DNA from: Paenibacillus segetis
GTDB lineage: Bacteria > Bacillota > Bacilli > Paenibacillales > Paenibacillaceae
Direction: 5' to 3'
Assembly (NCBI RefSeq): GCF_014639155.1
Contig: NZ_BMFT01000001.1
Span: 2,728,001-2,792,000, forward strand
Length of the DNA: 64,000 nucleotides
The number at the start of each line of letters is the position of its first letter. Position 1 is the first letter of the stretch. Both the position numbers and the translations under genes were made by a program. Shown here piece after piece: positions 23,727-32,570 of the stretch. The notes under the pieces are model-generated. The model was given only the letters and a program-made list of their open reading frames with translations. It was not told where the DNA came from and did not search any database.

Positions 23727-24806
23727 TTAATCCTCCTTTATTTTTTGTGGAGTAAAGTGACCTTCGGAGTCATTCTTAACTAAAGATGACTCACGCACGA
23801 CGAGACTAACAGGAAGCTTGATCCGAATTGGATCTTCTACGGGAATTCCATTCCTCAGCATTTCGAGTACACTAGTAGCAGCAATTTCACCTAGATTATA
23901 GAAGGGAACTCGGACGCTGCTTAGGGCAGGCGTAGTCAATTCAGCTACCTCCGAATCGTCATAACCAACGATTGCAGGCATTTTCTCTTCCGTAATACCC
24001 AACTTTCTTAGTCCCTGCTGCAAACCGATCGCCATTCTGTCATTCGCTACAGCAATAGCCTCAATTTTGTCCAAGCAAGGCACAATGTCTTCAGCAGCTG
24101 AGATCCCGCTCTTACGGCTAAAGTTACCTTCGAATTGTAGTGAAGGGTCCCATTCTATACCGGCTTCTTCTAAAGCACGGATATAACCACTCAGGCGATC
24201 ACGACTGTTCGAATAAGCCAGCGGACCATTTAGAAAAGCAATTCTCCGATATCCTTGCTGAAGCAAATGCATAACAGCCTGCCAACTTCCTTCAACATGA
24301 TCAGCATCAACCTCATGAAATGATTCTCCTTCAAAATGCTGATTAATCAAACAGAAGGGATGACCTTCGTCCTTCAGACGACGTAGGGCCTCAAGCTCAC
24401 CATATTCTTCTTTGGCACCAAGTATGATACAAGCATCGATCTTCCGCATTCTAAACAGCCTATTATAGTCCATGACTTCATTAGGATCACGAAAGAGCAT
24501 TAACAGATCGTAACTCTCTTCCCGTGCTATACCACCGATTCCGCTCAAAATCTCTGAGAAATAATATGCCGAGAACAAGCGTGCCTTAGGCAAATAAGGC
24601 ATAACAACCCCCAGGCTTCCGCTTCGTCTACGTGCAAAACTGCTTGCTAGCGAACTTGGTATATAGCCTAATTGTTTAGCCGCTTGCAGCACCCGTTGCT
24701 TCGTCTCTTCTTTGATGGGACCCACATCATTAATTACACGAGATACGGTCGCTTCAGATACGCCAGCTAGCTTTGCAACCTCTTTACGAGTAGAGATATA
24801 AATCAT
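23727..24806 (-). CDS. LacI-family transcriptional regulator
   Basis: 359 residues: an N-terminal HTH (TRKEVAKLAGVSEATVSRVIND) and a periplasmic-binding-like sensor domain (GSLGVVMPYL; ending ALSSVRVPFYNLGEIAATSVLEML). The frame opens further upstream, but the ATG at 24806 is the first start that gives a normal LacI N-terminus; its AAAGG is very close, so initiation may be weak. The palindrome at 24817-24834 lies just upstream, consistent with autoregulation of the four-gene operon it heads. Confidence 0.92.
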   Translation of the reverse strand: MIYISTRKEVAKLAGVSEATVSRVINDVGPIKEETKQRVLQAAKQLGYIPSSLASSFARRRSGSLGVVMPYLPKARLFSAYYFSEILSGIGGIAREESYDLLMLFRDPNEVMDYNRLFRMRKIDACIILGAKEEYGELEALRRLKDEGHPFCLINQHFEGESFHEVDADHVEGSWQAVMHLLQQGYRRIAFLNGPLAYSNSRDRLSGYIRALEEAGIEWDPSLQFEGNFSRKSGISAAEDIVPCLDKIEAIAVANDRMAIGLQQGLRKLGITEEKMPAIVGYDDSEVAELTTPALSSVRVPFYNLGEIAATSVLEMLRNGIPVEDPIRIKLPVSLVVRESSLVKNDSEGHFTPQKIKED

Positions 24807-24816
24807 CCTTTCCGTT

Positions 24817-24834
24817 AATGTACACGCGTACATT
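24817..24834. promoter_or_regulatory. Palindromic operator upstream of the LacI gene
   Basis: AATGTACACGCGTACATT has perfect seven-base arms around a four-base CG-containing centre, as LacI-family operators do. It lies 10 bases before the regulator's start codon, so binding would block its own operon. Confidence 0.7.
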
Positions 24835-24892
24835 TTCTCACAGAGAATGACCTTGGTCAATCCCAGATCTATAGATCCCACCACTTTTTAAT

Positions 24893-24931
24893 AAAAAAGA
24901 TCGTTCACCAGCTACGCTCGCGAACGATCTC
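24893..24931 (-). terminator. Terminator of map
   Basis: On the minus strand AGATCGTTC and GAACGATCT form a perfect stem around a 15-base loop, followed by TTTTTTATT. Confidence 0.88.
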
Positions 24932-24954
24932 CTCAATTGTCTGTCCTATGGTCC

Positions 24955-25701
24955 TTATTGGGCCGTCAATATTTGTGGACCACTCTCCGTAATAGCAACA
25001 GTATGCTCATATTGAGCCGACAATTTGCCATCAGCAGTTCTCGCAGTCCATTCATCATCATCGATCGAAATACGATACGTCCCTTCATTGATCATCGGTT
25101 CAATCGTTAGGACCATGCCTTCCTTCAATCGAATTCCTTTACCCGCATGCCCCACATGCTCAAAGTTGGGCTCTTCATGCAAGCTTCTGCCAATTCCGTG
25201 AGCAAGTAGATCACGTACGACGGAGAAACCGTTGGATTCCGCATGAGCTTGAATAGCTGAAGTCACATCACCAAGACGATTGCCCGGTAACGCCTTCTCG
25301 ATCCCGATATATAGGCATTCCTTCGTAACCTTCATCAGTTTCTCTGCAGTCGGACTCACCTGTCCAATGGCATAAGTCCAACCTGAATCACCGAACCAGC
25401 CATCATACTCCACCACGATATCAATCGTAACGATATCACCCTCTTCTAGCTTCCTCTTTGACGGAAATCCATGGGCAACCACATCATTGACGGAAGCACA
25501 TGTTTCAGCAGGAAAGCCGTTATAGCCTTTAGTAAACTGCTTTCCGCCCAATTTTGTAATATGTCTAGCGACCATATCGTTAATTTCGAGCGTGCTGATC
25601 CCAGGTCCAATGATCTTGGCAATCTCCCGATGACAGTCTGCTACAATCTGGCTTGCTGGTTTCATTTGCTCGATTTCTTTAAGTGATTTCAATATAATCA
25701 A
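24955..25701 (-). CDS. map: Methionine aminopeptidase, type I
   Basis: 248 residues; removes N-terminal Met from nascent proteins, as a cytosolic di-metal hydrolase. Visible metal and catalytic residues are His in NDVVAHGFPS, Asp in VTIDIVV and FGDSGWTYAIG, His in LAHGIGRSLHEEPN, Glu in TIEPMINEG and Glu in QYEHTVAIT. There is no N-terminal zinc/SH3 extension. The start is TTG at 25701 with AAGGAG ten bases upstream; no in-frame ATG exists nearby. It follows a TetR regulator by 14 bases rather than sitting in the adk-map-infA ribosomal context, so it is likely an additional, regulated copy. Confidence 0.93.
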   Translation of the reverse strand: MIILKSLKEIEQMKPASQIVADCHREIAKIIGPGISTLEINDMVARHITKLGGKQFTKGYNGFPAETCASVNDVVAHGFPSKRKLEEGDIVTIDIVVEYDGWFGDSGWTYAIGQVSPTAEKLMKVTKECLYIGIEKALPGNRLGDVTSAIQAHAESNGFSVVRDLLAHGIGRSLHEEPNFEHVGHAGKGIRLKEGMVLTIEPMINEGTYRISIDDDEWTARTADGKLSAQYEHTVAITESGPQILTAQ

Positions 25702-25715
25702 CTTTCTCTCACTCC

Positions 25716-26333
25716 TTAAGTTTGGACTTGCTTATGTTGAATCAGACCCTCACACAGAAAGTCAGCGATATCTCTGGCATCTTCACTCAAGCTTCCACGA
25801 CTGAGGGGAGCTAAGGTACAACCGGTCATCGCGGCGAGTAACATCTCCGCTTTCCTTGTTGCGACTGACAACGACCGTGAGGTTCCATACCCAATGATTC
25901 GGGCCAATGGGATAATCATTTTCTCCTGGTAAGCAGCGCTTAGCTGCTGTGTAGTTTGCTCCTCAAACAATGAACGAAAATCATCACACTGGAGTTTACA
26001 CAACAAATACATTGCGTGATCCTCCGCCCAATGTTCCATAAGCGAAACAACGACGGATTTGAGCTCCCTTTGAGTAGAGTTACCATGAGTGGCTATGTCA
26101 TACATCCAATCAGATGCCCGCTCCATAGCCTGCCATAACAAATCATGAAGCAGATCACCTTTATTCTTGTAATAATGATAGACCGTTCCATACCCCAGAC
26201 CAGCCTGCAGAGCCACATCCCGAATTTCCATAAGCATACCCTTATCCAAATAAACGTCGGCCGCAGCATTCACAATTTGAGACATTCTGCTTCGCCTGAT
26301 TTCTTCGTTCTGTTCCCTCGTCCGTGGAGTCAT
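25716..26333 (-). CDS. TetR-family transcriptional regulator
   Basis: 205 residues. The N-terminal HTH reads RRSRMSQIVNAAADVYLDKGMLMEIRDVALQAGLGYGTVYHYYKNKGDLLHDLL, the classical TetR pattern with the YHYYKNK end (residues ~14-62). The C-terminal ligand domain is not assignable. AAGGGG is 11 bases before the ATG. It lies 14 bases upstream of map and is probably cotranscribed with it. Confidence 0.9.
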   Translation of the reverse strand: MTPRTREQNEEIRRSRMSQIVNAAADVYLDKGMLMEIRDVALQAGLGYGTVYHYYKNKGDLLHDLLWQAMERASDWMYDIATHGNSTQRELKSVVVSLMEHWAEDHAMYLLCKLQCDDFRSLFEEQTTQQLSAAYQEKMIIPLARIIGYGTSRSLSVATRKAEMLLAAMTGCTLAPLSRGSLSEDARDIADFLCEGLIQHKQVQT

Positions 26334-26434
26334 AGATATATCGGCCCCTTCTTGTTTTGACCTACTGTCATGTCAATATAAAAGAAGTATATACCAAATA
26401 ACAAATTTATCATAGCCCCAACGTTTGTGAATAT

Positions 26435-26473
26435 GAAAAAAGGAAAAGACAGCCAGAGTGATCTGACTGCCCT
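26435..26473 (-). terminator. Terminator of the spoVIF-like gene
   Basis: On the minus strand GGCAGTCAG pairs with CTGGCTGTC (two G-T wobbles) followed by TTTTCCTTTTTT. Confidence 0.75.
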
Positions 26474-26510
26474 CTCGAACAAGATAAGCTTTAAAATACC
26501 TATTTCTCCC

Positions 26511-26801
26511 TTACCGGAACATACCCCATAGCTTAATTAAATGGAGCGTATTACGCGGGTCGATTTTCTGATCGACCACAAATTGCACAATTTTGTCTTC
26601 GTCTGCGCTAGTCAAATTTTCATTTAACACCTTACTCGCCGACTTAACGAGTCTACGCACTTTTGCGCGATCCTGTAGATCTGATTTGGTTAATCCGTCT
26701 ACAAGATTTTTGACCCGATCCTTCACAGCTGGATTTTTCATTTTGAGCTTGATTCGCTCGACTAACTGCGGACTAATTCCATATGTTTGATAACTCGCCA
26801 A
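26511..26801 (-). CDS. spoVIF: Probable stage VI sporulation protein F (SpoVIF)
   Basis: 96 residues, helical and basic, without membrane segments. The stretch DLQDRAKVRRLVKSASKVLN followed by ADEDKIVQFVVDQKIDPRNTLHLIKL fits the SpoVIF family (fraction of conserved Val/Lys/Asp-Lys-Ile positions), a late spore-coat regulator that stabilises GerE-dependent coat expression. The start is TTG at 26801 with GGGAGG 12 bases upstream; no ATG is in frame. The family call rests on motif resemblance only. Confidence 0.65.
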   Translation of the reverse strand: MASYQTYGISPQLVERIKLKMKNPAVKDRVKNLVDGLTKSDLQDRAKVRRLVKSASKVLNENLTSADEDKIVQFVVDQKIDPRNTLHLIKLWGMFR

Positions 26802-26884
26802 AACTACTCAACACCTCCCGTCACTTGGAGACCTTCTCTAATATATGACGGAAGGACCGGAATTAGTGCCGACAAAAAGAAAAG

Positions 26885-28930
26885 CTAATCAATCAATTCA
26901 CCTTGTAGTATTTGCTCACGTCTCAAATAACTTCGCAGCGGCTCATATTGTGGCGATGTCCAGAAGGACGGTTCGCGCACCAATCTTGCGGCGTCATCCC
27001 GCGCCGCCTCTAACACAGCGAAATCGCTGACCATGTCCGCAATTCGAAATTCCGGCACACCGCTCTGCTTCGTGCCAAAGAAATCGCCGGGCCCGCGCAG
27101 CTCTAGGTCCCGTCTAGCCACTTCGAAGCCATCGTCACTTTCGGTCATGACCTTCATCCGTTCCTGACCTACCTCTGACTTCGGATCGGCGATGAGCACG
27201 CAATAAGACGCGTGCTCCCCCCGGCCTACCCGCCCCCGCAACTGATGAAGCTGTGACAGACCGAAACGGTCTGCGTCCATCACAATCATCAAAGTTGCGT
27301 TTGGAACATCGACGCCGACTTCCACAACCGTCGTTGACACGAGTAGCTGTATCTCATTGTCGTAGAAGCCACGCATGACTTCTTCCTTCTCGGATGCCGT
27401 CATTCGGCCATGTAGTAAGCCTATTTTGAAATCCGGGAAGGCCTGACTCATCGAGACATAGAGGTCAATTGCATTCTGAACATCCAGCTTATCCGACTCC
27501 TCGATCAATGGACAAATAAGATACGCCTGACGCCCTTGTAATACTTCACGTGATATGAAGCCAAGTACCCGGTCCATCATATCCTGCTTCACCCAATAAG
27601 TTGAGATGGGTTTACGTCCCTTGGGACGCTCCGATATCGTAGACACATCCATATCACCAAATGCGGTAATAGCCAGCGTTCGTGGAATTGGGGTTGCCGT
27701 CATGCTCAACACGTCAGGATTAAATCCTTTACGCCGCAAAATGCTGCGCTGATTCACACCAAAACGATGCTGCTCATCGGTCACAACCATACTCAGAGAA
27801 CGAAAGAAGACATCCTCCTGAATTAATGCGTGTGTCCCAATCACAATATCTATCAGGCCCATCTGCAATGAGCCCAGCAGGTCCTTCCGTCTTCTACCCG
27901 TAACACTTCCCGTAAGCAAGCCTACAGCAATCCCAAATGGCTCAAACAGCTTGGTCAATGAGCGAACGTGTTGCTCCGCCAAAATTTCGGTTGGTACCAT
28001 AAAAGCGCCCTGATGTCCGGATTTAACCGCTGCAAATAAAGCAATCGCCGCAATCACCGTCTTACCTGAACCAACATCCCCTTGCAACAGTCGGTTCATA
28101 CAAAAGGAAGCGCGCATATCATGTAAAATTTCAAGTTCAACTCTTTTCTGCGCATCCGTCAACTCAAAAGGTAGACTACGTACGAACTCACGGATCGTCG
28201 CATTATCGACTTCATGACGCACACCATCCATACGTTCGTGATTCATCGCTCGGTATGCTTGAAGCTTCAATTGAAACAGAAACAGCTCCTCATATACCAT
28301 CCGCCGCCGAGCAGCTTGACCTTCCTCACTATCCTGCGGCTGATGAATACGCTGAATGGCGCGTTTGCGGGCCATCAAATGATATTCATCCAGGAGCTCC
28401 TGCGGTAATATTTCTGGAATCATCTCGCCATATTGGAGCAAAGCTTGTCCGATACTCTTACGCATCCAAGCCTGTGTGATATTTCCGCCAACGGAATAAA
28501 CAGGTTGAAGACTTCCACTCCGTAAAGTTCCCTTATCCGGAAACTCTGACTCCGACACCGTTAACTGGCTGCGCCGTTGATCCCATTTTCCCGTCAGTAC
28601 AATCTCCCGGCTCACCGTCAACTGGTCTCTGAGAAAATGACGATTAAACCAAGTAGCCGTGAACATCCAATCCTCCGCAATCATCTTACAGCTTAATCTG
28701 GATTTACCACCATACCGCTGTAATACGGGAACACCTATAATTTTGGCCTGTACCGTTATCTTGTCCCCATCCTTGACCTCAGTCAACGAGCGAAGTCGGT
28801 AGTCTTCATAACGATATGGATAATATTCAATTAAATCATTTACTGTAGAAATGCCAAAGGCGTGAAGCTCTCCAGCTTTCAGAGCACTCACGCCATTAAC
28901 TTTTCCAACCATAATTTCTGTTAAATTCAT
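26885..28930 (-). CDS. recG: ATP-dependent DNA helicase RecG
   Basis: 681 residues; branch-migration and fork-reversal helicase. Wedge/OB domain (about 1-180), then helicase motifs: GDVGSGKTVIA (Walker A, ~290), DEQHRFG (Walker B variant), MTATPIPRTLA (motif III), and the C-terminal RecA domain with VVEVGVDVPNATLMIV and QLHQLRGRVGRGEHASYC, followed by the TRG region ELRGPGDFFGTKQSG. The ATG at 28930 has GGAGG seven bases upstream, and the frame overlaps the end of the DegV gene's reading frame if an earlier start is taken. Located in the fakA neighbourhood, as in other Bacillales. Confidence 0.97.
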   Translation of the reverse strand: MNLTEIMVGKVNGVSALKAGELHAFGISTVNDLIEYYPYRYEDYRLRSLTEVKDGDKITVQAKIIGVPVLQRYGGKSRLSCKMIAEDWMFTATWFNRHFLRDQLTVSREIVLTGKWDQRRSQLTVSESEFPDKGTLRSGSLQPVYSVGGNITQAWMRKSIGQALLQYGEMIPEILPQELLDEYHLMARKRAIQRIHQPQDSEEGQAARRRMVYEELFLFQLKLQAYRAMNHERMDGVRHEVDNATIREFVRSLPFELTDAQKRVELEILHDMRASFCMNRLLQGDVGSGKTVIAAIALFAAVKSGHQGAFMVPTEILAEQHVRSLTKLFEPFGIAVGLLTGSVTGRRRKDLLGSLQMGLIDIVIGTHALIQEDVFFRSLSMVVTDEQHRFGVNQRSILRRKGFNPDVLSMTATPIPRTLAITAFGDMDVSTISERPKGRKPISTYWVKQDMMDRVLGFISREVLQGRQAYLICPLIEESDKLDVQNAIDLYVSMSQAFPDFKIGLLHGRMTASEKEEVMRGFYDNEIQLLVSTTVVEVGVDVPNATLMIVMDADRFGLSQLHQLRGRVGRGEHASYCVLIADPKSEVGQERMKVMTESDDGFEVARRDLELRGPGDFFGTKQSGVPEFRIADMVSDFAVLEAARDDAARLVREPSFWTSPQYEPLRSYLRREQILQGELID

Positions 28931-28944
28931 GGTCGAACCTCCGC

Positions 28945-29814
28945 TTAAGCCGGCCACACGAACACTGCTAGTGTGCCCTGTCCGACATGTGTACCTACAA
29001 CGGCTCCTATATTCGTACGAACCACTTCGTGTAAAGTGAAGTGCTCTGACATTAATTTCAGAAACTCTTCCGTGCCTTCCGGATTAACAGCATCACAAAC
29101 CGCTATATTTAGGTCCTTATGATCACCGAAATCTTTAATGAATAACTCAATAACACGGGATAGCGCCCGTTTACGACCTCTTGCTTTATCTACCGCATAT
29201 ATAATGCCCTCTGAATCTACGGAAAGAATAGGTTTAATATTAAGAAGTGTGCCTAGGATTGCCGCGGCTTTCCCAATTCGGCCACCCTTCTGCAAGTATT
29301 CCAACGTATCTACTAGAAAGTAAAGTCTACGCTGCTTGCCTAAATCAATCACCTGAGCAGCAATGTCCTTAGCTGCCAGCCCTTGCTTAGCCAATCTAGC
29401 AGCATGAACCACTTGTAAACCAAAACCGTATGTAGCACACAAAGAATCAATCACGGTAATATCGAGGTCCTCACCTAACTCTTCCTCTAACATCGTTTTA
29501 GCTAATAACGCGGCTTGATACGTGCCGCTCATGCCAGATGAGAGGTGAATTGAAATGATCGAAGCACCGGGATTGTCTTGCATCAGTTTACGGTAAACTT
29601 CAACATATTGGGATGGAGACGTCTGGGAAGTCGTTGGCAACTCACGTGACTTCGCCAGCTTGTCGTAGAACTCCACCGCAGTAATGTCAATGCCTTCTTG
29701 AAAAGATTCCTCTCCAAATGCCACTCTCATTGGAACAATATGAATACCATATTCAGAAAGCATGGCCTGCGGGACATCTGCCGTACTATCGGCTACAATA
29801 ACGACTTGACTCAT
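28945..29814 (-). CDS. DegV family fatty-acid-binding protein (FakB-like)
   Basis: 289 residues. DegV/FakB proteins bind a fatty acid and present it to the kinase FakA for phosphorylation. Visible: VVIVADSTADVPQAMLSEYGI at the start, TSQTSPSQYVEVYRKL, ISIHLSSGMSGTYQAALLAK (carboxylate-binding Thr/Ser region) and KPILSVDSEGIIYAVDKARGRKRAL. GGAG is five bases before the ATG. It lies directly after fakA, a clear functional pair, and before recG. Confidence 0.92.
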   Translation of the reverse strand: MSQVVIVADSTADVPQAMLSEYGIHIVPMRVAFGEESFQEGIDITAVEFYDKLAKSRELPTTSQTSPSQYVEVYRKLMQDNPGASIISIHLSSGMSGTYQAALLAKTMLEEELGEDLDITVIDSLCATYGFGLQVVHAARLAKQGLAAKDIAAQVIDLGKQRRLYFLVDTLEYLQKGGRIGKAAAILGTLLNIKPILSVDSEGIIYAVDKARGRKRALSRVIELFIKDFGDHKDLNIAVCDAVNPEGTEEFLKLMSEHFTLHEVVRTNIGAVVGTHVGQGTLAVFVWPA

Positions 29815-29856
29815 TGGATCTCCATCCTTTCAGTTTTTCACTGATTTCAAGTCCAA

Positions 29857-31626
29857 TCAGGATTCAACAGAAAATAAATAATAATAAATAGGTTGACCCC
29901 CTGAATGGGTCTCTACTTCCACATCAGGATAATGCTCATGAATCCAAGTCGCAAGAGATTCTGTCGTCTCGTTTGTCGCTTCCTCACCAGCAAGAATAGT
30001 GACAATTTCATCACCGCCAGCTAGCATGTTTGCAAGCAACTGCTGGCTCGTCTCCAATAATCCTGAATCAGTTGCAACAATTTTGGAGTCCGCAATACCG
30101 ATATAATGTCCGGCTGTAATTTCAAGATCGTCAAATACCGTATCCCGAACCGCAGTAGTTACCTGCCCTGTCTTGACATTCTTCACAGCATTCACCATAT
30201 TGCTGCTATTGCTCTCAACCTCATCTTCCTCTTGGAAAGCAAATGCTGCAGCTATCCCCTGAGGAATGCTCTTACTCGGGATCACCGTCACACTACGTTC
30301 GCCTTCAAGAAGATCCTTCGCCTGCTGAGCGGCAAGTATGATATTCGAATTATTAGGCAATACAAACACATGCTGAGCCGAGATCGAATGAATCGCTTTA
30401 ACGAAATCTTCGGTACTTGGGTTCATCGTCTGCCCACCAGATAGAACGACATCTACACCTAGACTTGTGAAGATATCTGAAATCCCTTGTCCAGAAGCAA
30501 CTGCGATAAATCCATAAGGTGCGAGTTCATGGGCCGGAAGTTCTGCAGGTTCTGGTTGCCGAGCTGGCTCCGCAGGCATATCTGCAAATAGCTCTGGCAT
30601 CGAAGCAGCATCCATTCCAGTCGATAACAGGTCACGGTGTTGCTCACGCATATTTAAAATGTGAATCTGAGTAATTTCTCCATAACGCAGTGCCAGATTC
30701 ATTACCTCACCTGGCTCTTTGGAATGGACATGAACTTTAATGATTTCATCATCCGCAATAACGATGATGGAATCCCCGTTGATGGATAGATCTTTACGGA
30801 ACTTATCCTCATCAAATGCCGCATTTCTCACTCCGCCCAATTGGCGGTTAATGAAGAATTCCATGTCATATAAAAATTCGATATCCTCTGTTTCAAGTCG
30901 TGCCTGAGCTGACACAGGGGCATGAGTAATCACACGAGGTACAACCGGAGCTGCATGGGATACAGGGGTAGTAGCTTGTCCCTGAGCCGGTACATGTCCT
31001 GGAATATTACCTGCTGTTAATACTTCCATAAATCCTTCATAAATATATACAAGACCTTGTCCACCAGAATCAACGACTCCTACTTGCTTCAGTACAGGCA
31101 ACAAATCAGGTGTGCCCGCGAGAGCTTCCCGTGCTTTGGCTAATACTTCAGTCATCAGCTCTACAACATCGGTTGTCCGTCTAGCACAGTAAACTGCATG
31201 CTTAGCGGATTCCTTCGCGACGGTAAGAATTGTACCTTCAACTGGCTTCACGACTGCCTTATAAGCAGTATCGACACCACTTTGCAAAGCAGCTGCAAAT
31301 TGAACTGTATTTAACTCTTCATATGGAGCAGCATATCGACCAAAGCCGCGGAATAGCTGAGACAAAATAACACCAGAGTTCCCCCTAGCACCCATCAGCA
31401 AACCTTTGGACAAAGTGCCTGCAAGACTACCTAGTCCTCCAGCTCCGTTATTCTTCAGTTCGGCCACACCAGCCGTCATCGTCAAATTCATATTCGTTCC
31501 GGTATCCCCATCAGGAACTGGGAATACATTAAGGGAATTGACGTGCTCGGCTTGCTCCGCAAGCCGCTGTGCCCCGGCAAATACCATGGCGGTGAAATCT
31601 GTTCCATTTAGAGAACGCTTACTCAA
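29857..31626 (-). CDS. fakA: Fatty acid kinase catalytic subunit FakA (YloV, DAK2-domain protein)
   Basis: 589 residues. FakA phosphorylates fatty acids held by FakB, feeding exogenous fatty acids into phospholipids. N-terminal Dak2-like kinase domain with NVFPVPDGDTGTNMNLTM (nucleotide/Mg-binding Asp residues), GARGNSGVILSQLFRGF and VDSGGQGLVYIYEGF; a middle domain; and a C-terminal FakB-docking, DegV-like part ending IYYYLFSVES. TTG at 31626 is preferred, with AAGGGG nine bases upstream and the same N-terminus as YloV (SKRSLNGTDF). It overlaps no other gene but starts 16 bases after yloU. Confidence 0.95.
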   Translation of the reverse strand: MSKRSLNGTDFTAMVFAGAQRLAEQAEHVNSLNVFPVPDGDTGTNMNLTMTAGVAELKNNGAGGLGSLAGTLSKGLLMGARGNSGVILSQLFRGFGRYAAPYEELNTVQFAAALQSGVDTAYKAVVKPVEGTILTVAKESAKHAVYCARRTTDVVELMTEVLAKAREALAGTPDLLPVLKQVGVVDSGGQGLVYIYEGFMEVLTAGNIPGHVPAQGQATTPVSHAAPVVPRVITHAPVSAQARLETEDIEFLYDMEFFINRQLGGVRNAAFDEDKFRKDLSINGDSIIVIADDEIIKVHVHSKEPGEVMNLALRYGEITQIHILNMREQHRDLLSTGMDAASMPELFADMPAEPARQPEPAELPAHELAPYGFIAVASGQGISDIFTSLGVDVVLSGGQTMNPSTEDFVKAIHSISAQHVFVLPNNSNIILAAQQAKDLLEGERSVTVIPSKSIPQGIAAAFAFQEEDEVESNSSNMVNAVKNVKTGQVTTAVRDTVFDDLEITAGHYIGIADSKIVATDSGLLETSQQLLANMLAGGDEIVTILAGEEATNETTESLATWIHEHYPDVEVETHSGGQPIYYYLFSVES

Positions 31627-31642
31627 TTGAAAATTCCCCTTC

Positions 31643-32002
31643 CTAGCTTGATACACGTACGCCTTGAACTGAAATGCTGACTTTATCTACAGTCAGTCCA
31701 ACGACTTCATTTAACACGTATTTCACTTTTAACTGTATGTTGTGTGCAACCTCGGAAATTTTAGTACCATAACTGACTATAATATGAAGATGGATTGATA
31801 ATCGATTATTCTCCAGGTTTACTTCCACACCCCGGGCTAGATTCTCACGCCCGAGCAATTCGGCGATGCCGTCTTTAAACTGCTTTCGGCTTGCCATTCC
31901 TACCAGTCCATAACATTCCATGGCGGCCGATCCGGCGATAACCGCTATTGCTTCATCCGATATATTGATTTGTCCATACTCGGTATCCAGTTTTATAGTC
32001 AC
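31643..32002 (-). CDS. yloU: Asp23/Gls24 family protein YloU
   Basis: 119 residues. Asp23/Gls24 proteins are associated with envelope homeostasis. The family segments YGQINISDEAIAVIAGSAA, CYGLVGMASRKQFKDGIAELL, VSYGTKISEVAHNIQLKVKY and VDKVSISVQGVRV are all present. GTG at 32002 matches the YloU N-terminus best; another GTG at 32014 abuts the Shine-Dalgarno. The gene is divergent from rpmB and forms an operon with fakA, FakB-like and perhaps recG. Confidence 0.92.
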   Translation of the reverse strand: MTIKLDTEYGQINISDEAIAVIAGSAAMECYGLVGMASRKQFKDGIAELLGRENLARGVEVNLENNRLSIHLHIIVSYGTKISEVAHNIQLKVKYVLNEVVGLTVDKVSISVQGVRVSS

Positions 32003-32116
32003 GCCCGTACTCACTCCTCCCTTGAAATTATTATGGACTAAACAATATTGTACTATAAGAGCAAGGAGAAATAAATAAAAGAAGCCGGCAGGACAGAAAT
32101 TAAATTTAATGATCGG

Positions 32117-32146
32117 TTGACGGCGCTTTTTTTACTATGATATTAT
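32117..32146 (+). promoter_or_regulatory. Promoter of rpmB
   Basis: TTGACG (32117-32122) and TATTAT (32141-32146) are 18 bases apart, a strong sigma-A promoter, about 150 bases before the start codon. Confidence 0.7.
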
Positions 32147-32154
32147 AGGTAAGT

Positions 32155-32295
32155 ATTGTTTTATGAGGTTTCCATTGCCTAAGCGGCATTGATGAAGGAA
32201 ATCAACCGGTAGCATACCGGCTTGAACAATAACTGTGCATAAATAAATTAACTGTTATTTTCAAGACAGGTGTAATTGAACAGGAGGTGTAATGA
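32155..32295 (+). ncRNA. Structured rpmB leader (possible autoregulatory)
   Basis: The ~140-base leader contains two small hairpins: TGCC/GGCA (32176-32188) and the perfect CCGGTA/TACCGG (32206-32220, loop GCA). Leaders of ribosomal protein genes are often feedback sites, but I do not recognise a named element here. Confidence 0.35.
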
Positions 32296-32484
32296 ATGTC
32301 TCGCAAATGTTATGTGACAGGTAAAACTCAAGGTAGCGGTAACCATGTATCCCACGCAAACAATCGCAATCGTCGCTCTTGGGGCGTGAACGTGCAAAAA
32401 GTCCGTATCTTGGTAGACGGTAAACCAAAACGCGTATACGTCAGCACTCGGGCTTTGAAATCCGGTAAACTGACCCGCGTCTAG
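32296..32484 (+). CDS. rpmB: Large-subunit ribosomal protein bL28
   Basis: 62 residues, the normal bL28 length: [20 protein letters not shown], then [32 protein letters not shown]. Only one Cys is present, so this is the zinc-independent form. AGGAGGTG precedes the ATG. It stands alone between divergent yloU and convergent spoVM, as in B. subtilis. Confidence 0.97.
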   Translation: MSRKCYVTGKTQGSGNHVSHANNRNRRSWGVNVQKVRILVDGKPKRVYVSTRALKSGKLTRV

Positions 32485-32506
32485 TGGTGGGAATAAGCAT
32501 ATAGAC

Positions 32507-32539
32507 AAAAAGCACCTTTTTTGATAAGGGTGCTTTTTT
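32507..32539 (+). terminator. Terminator of rpmB
   Basis: AAAAAGCACC and GGGTGCTTTTTT form the stem with a 10-base loop and T run. Confidence 0.88.
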
Positions 32540-32570
32540 GATGTTCACTTATTCCTGTATCACACTTCAC

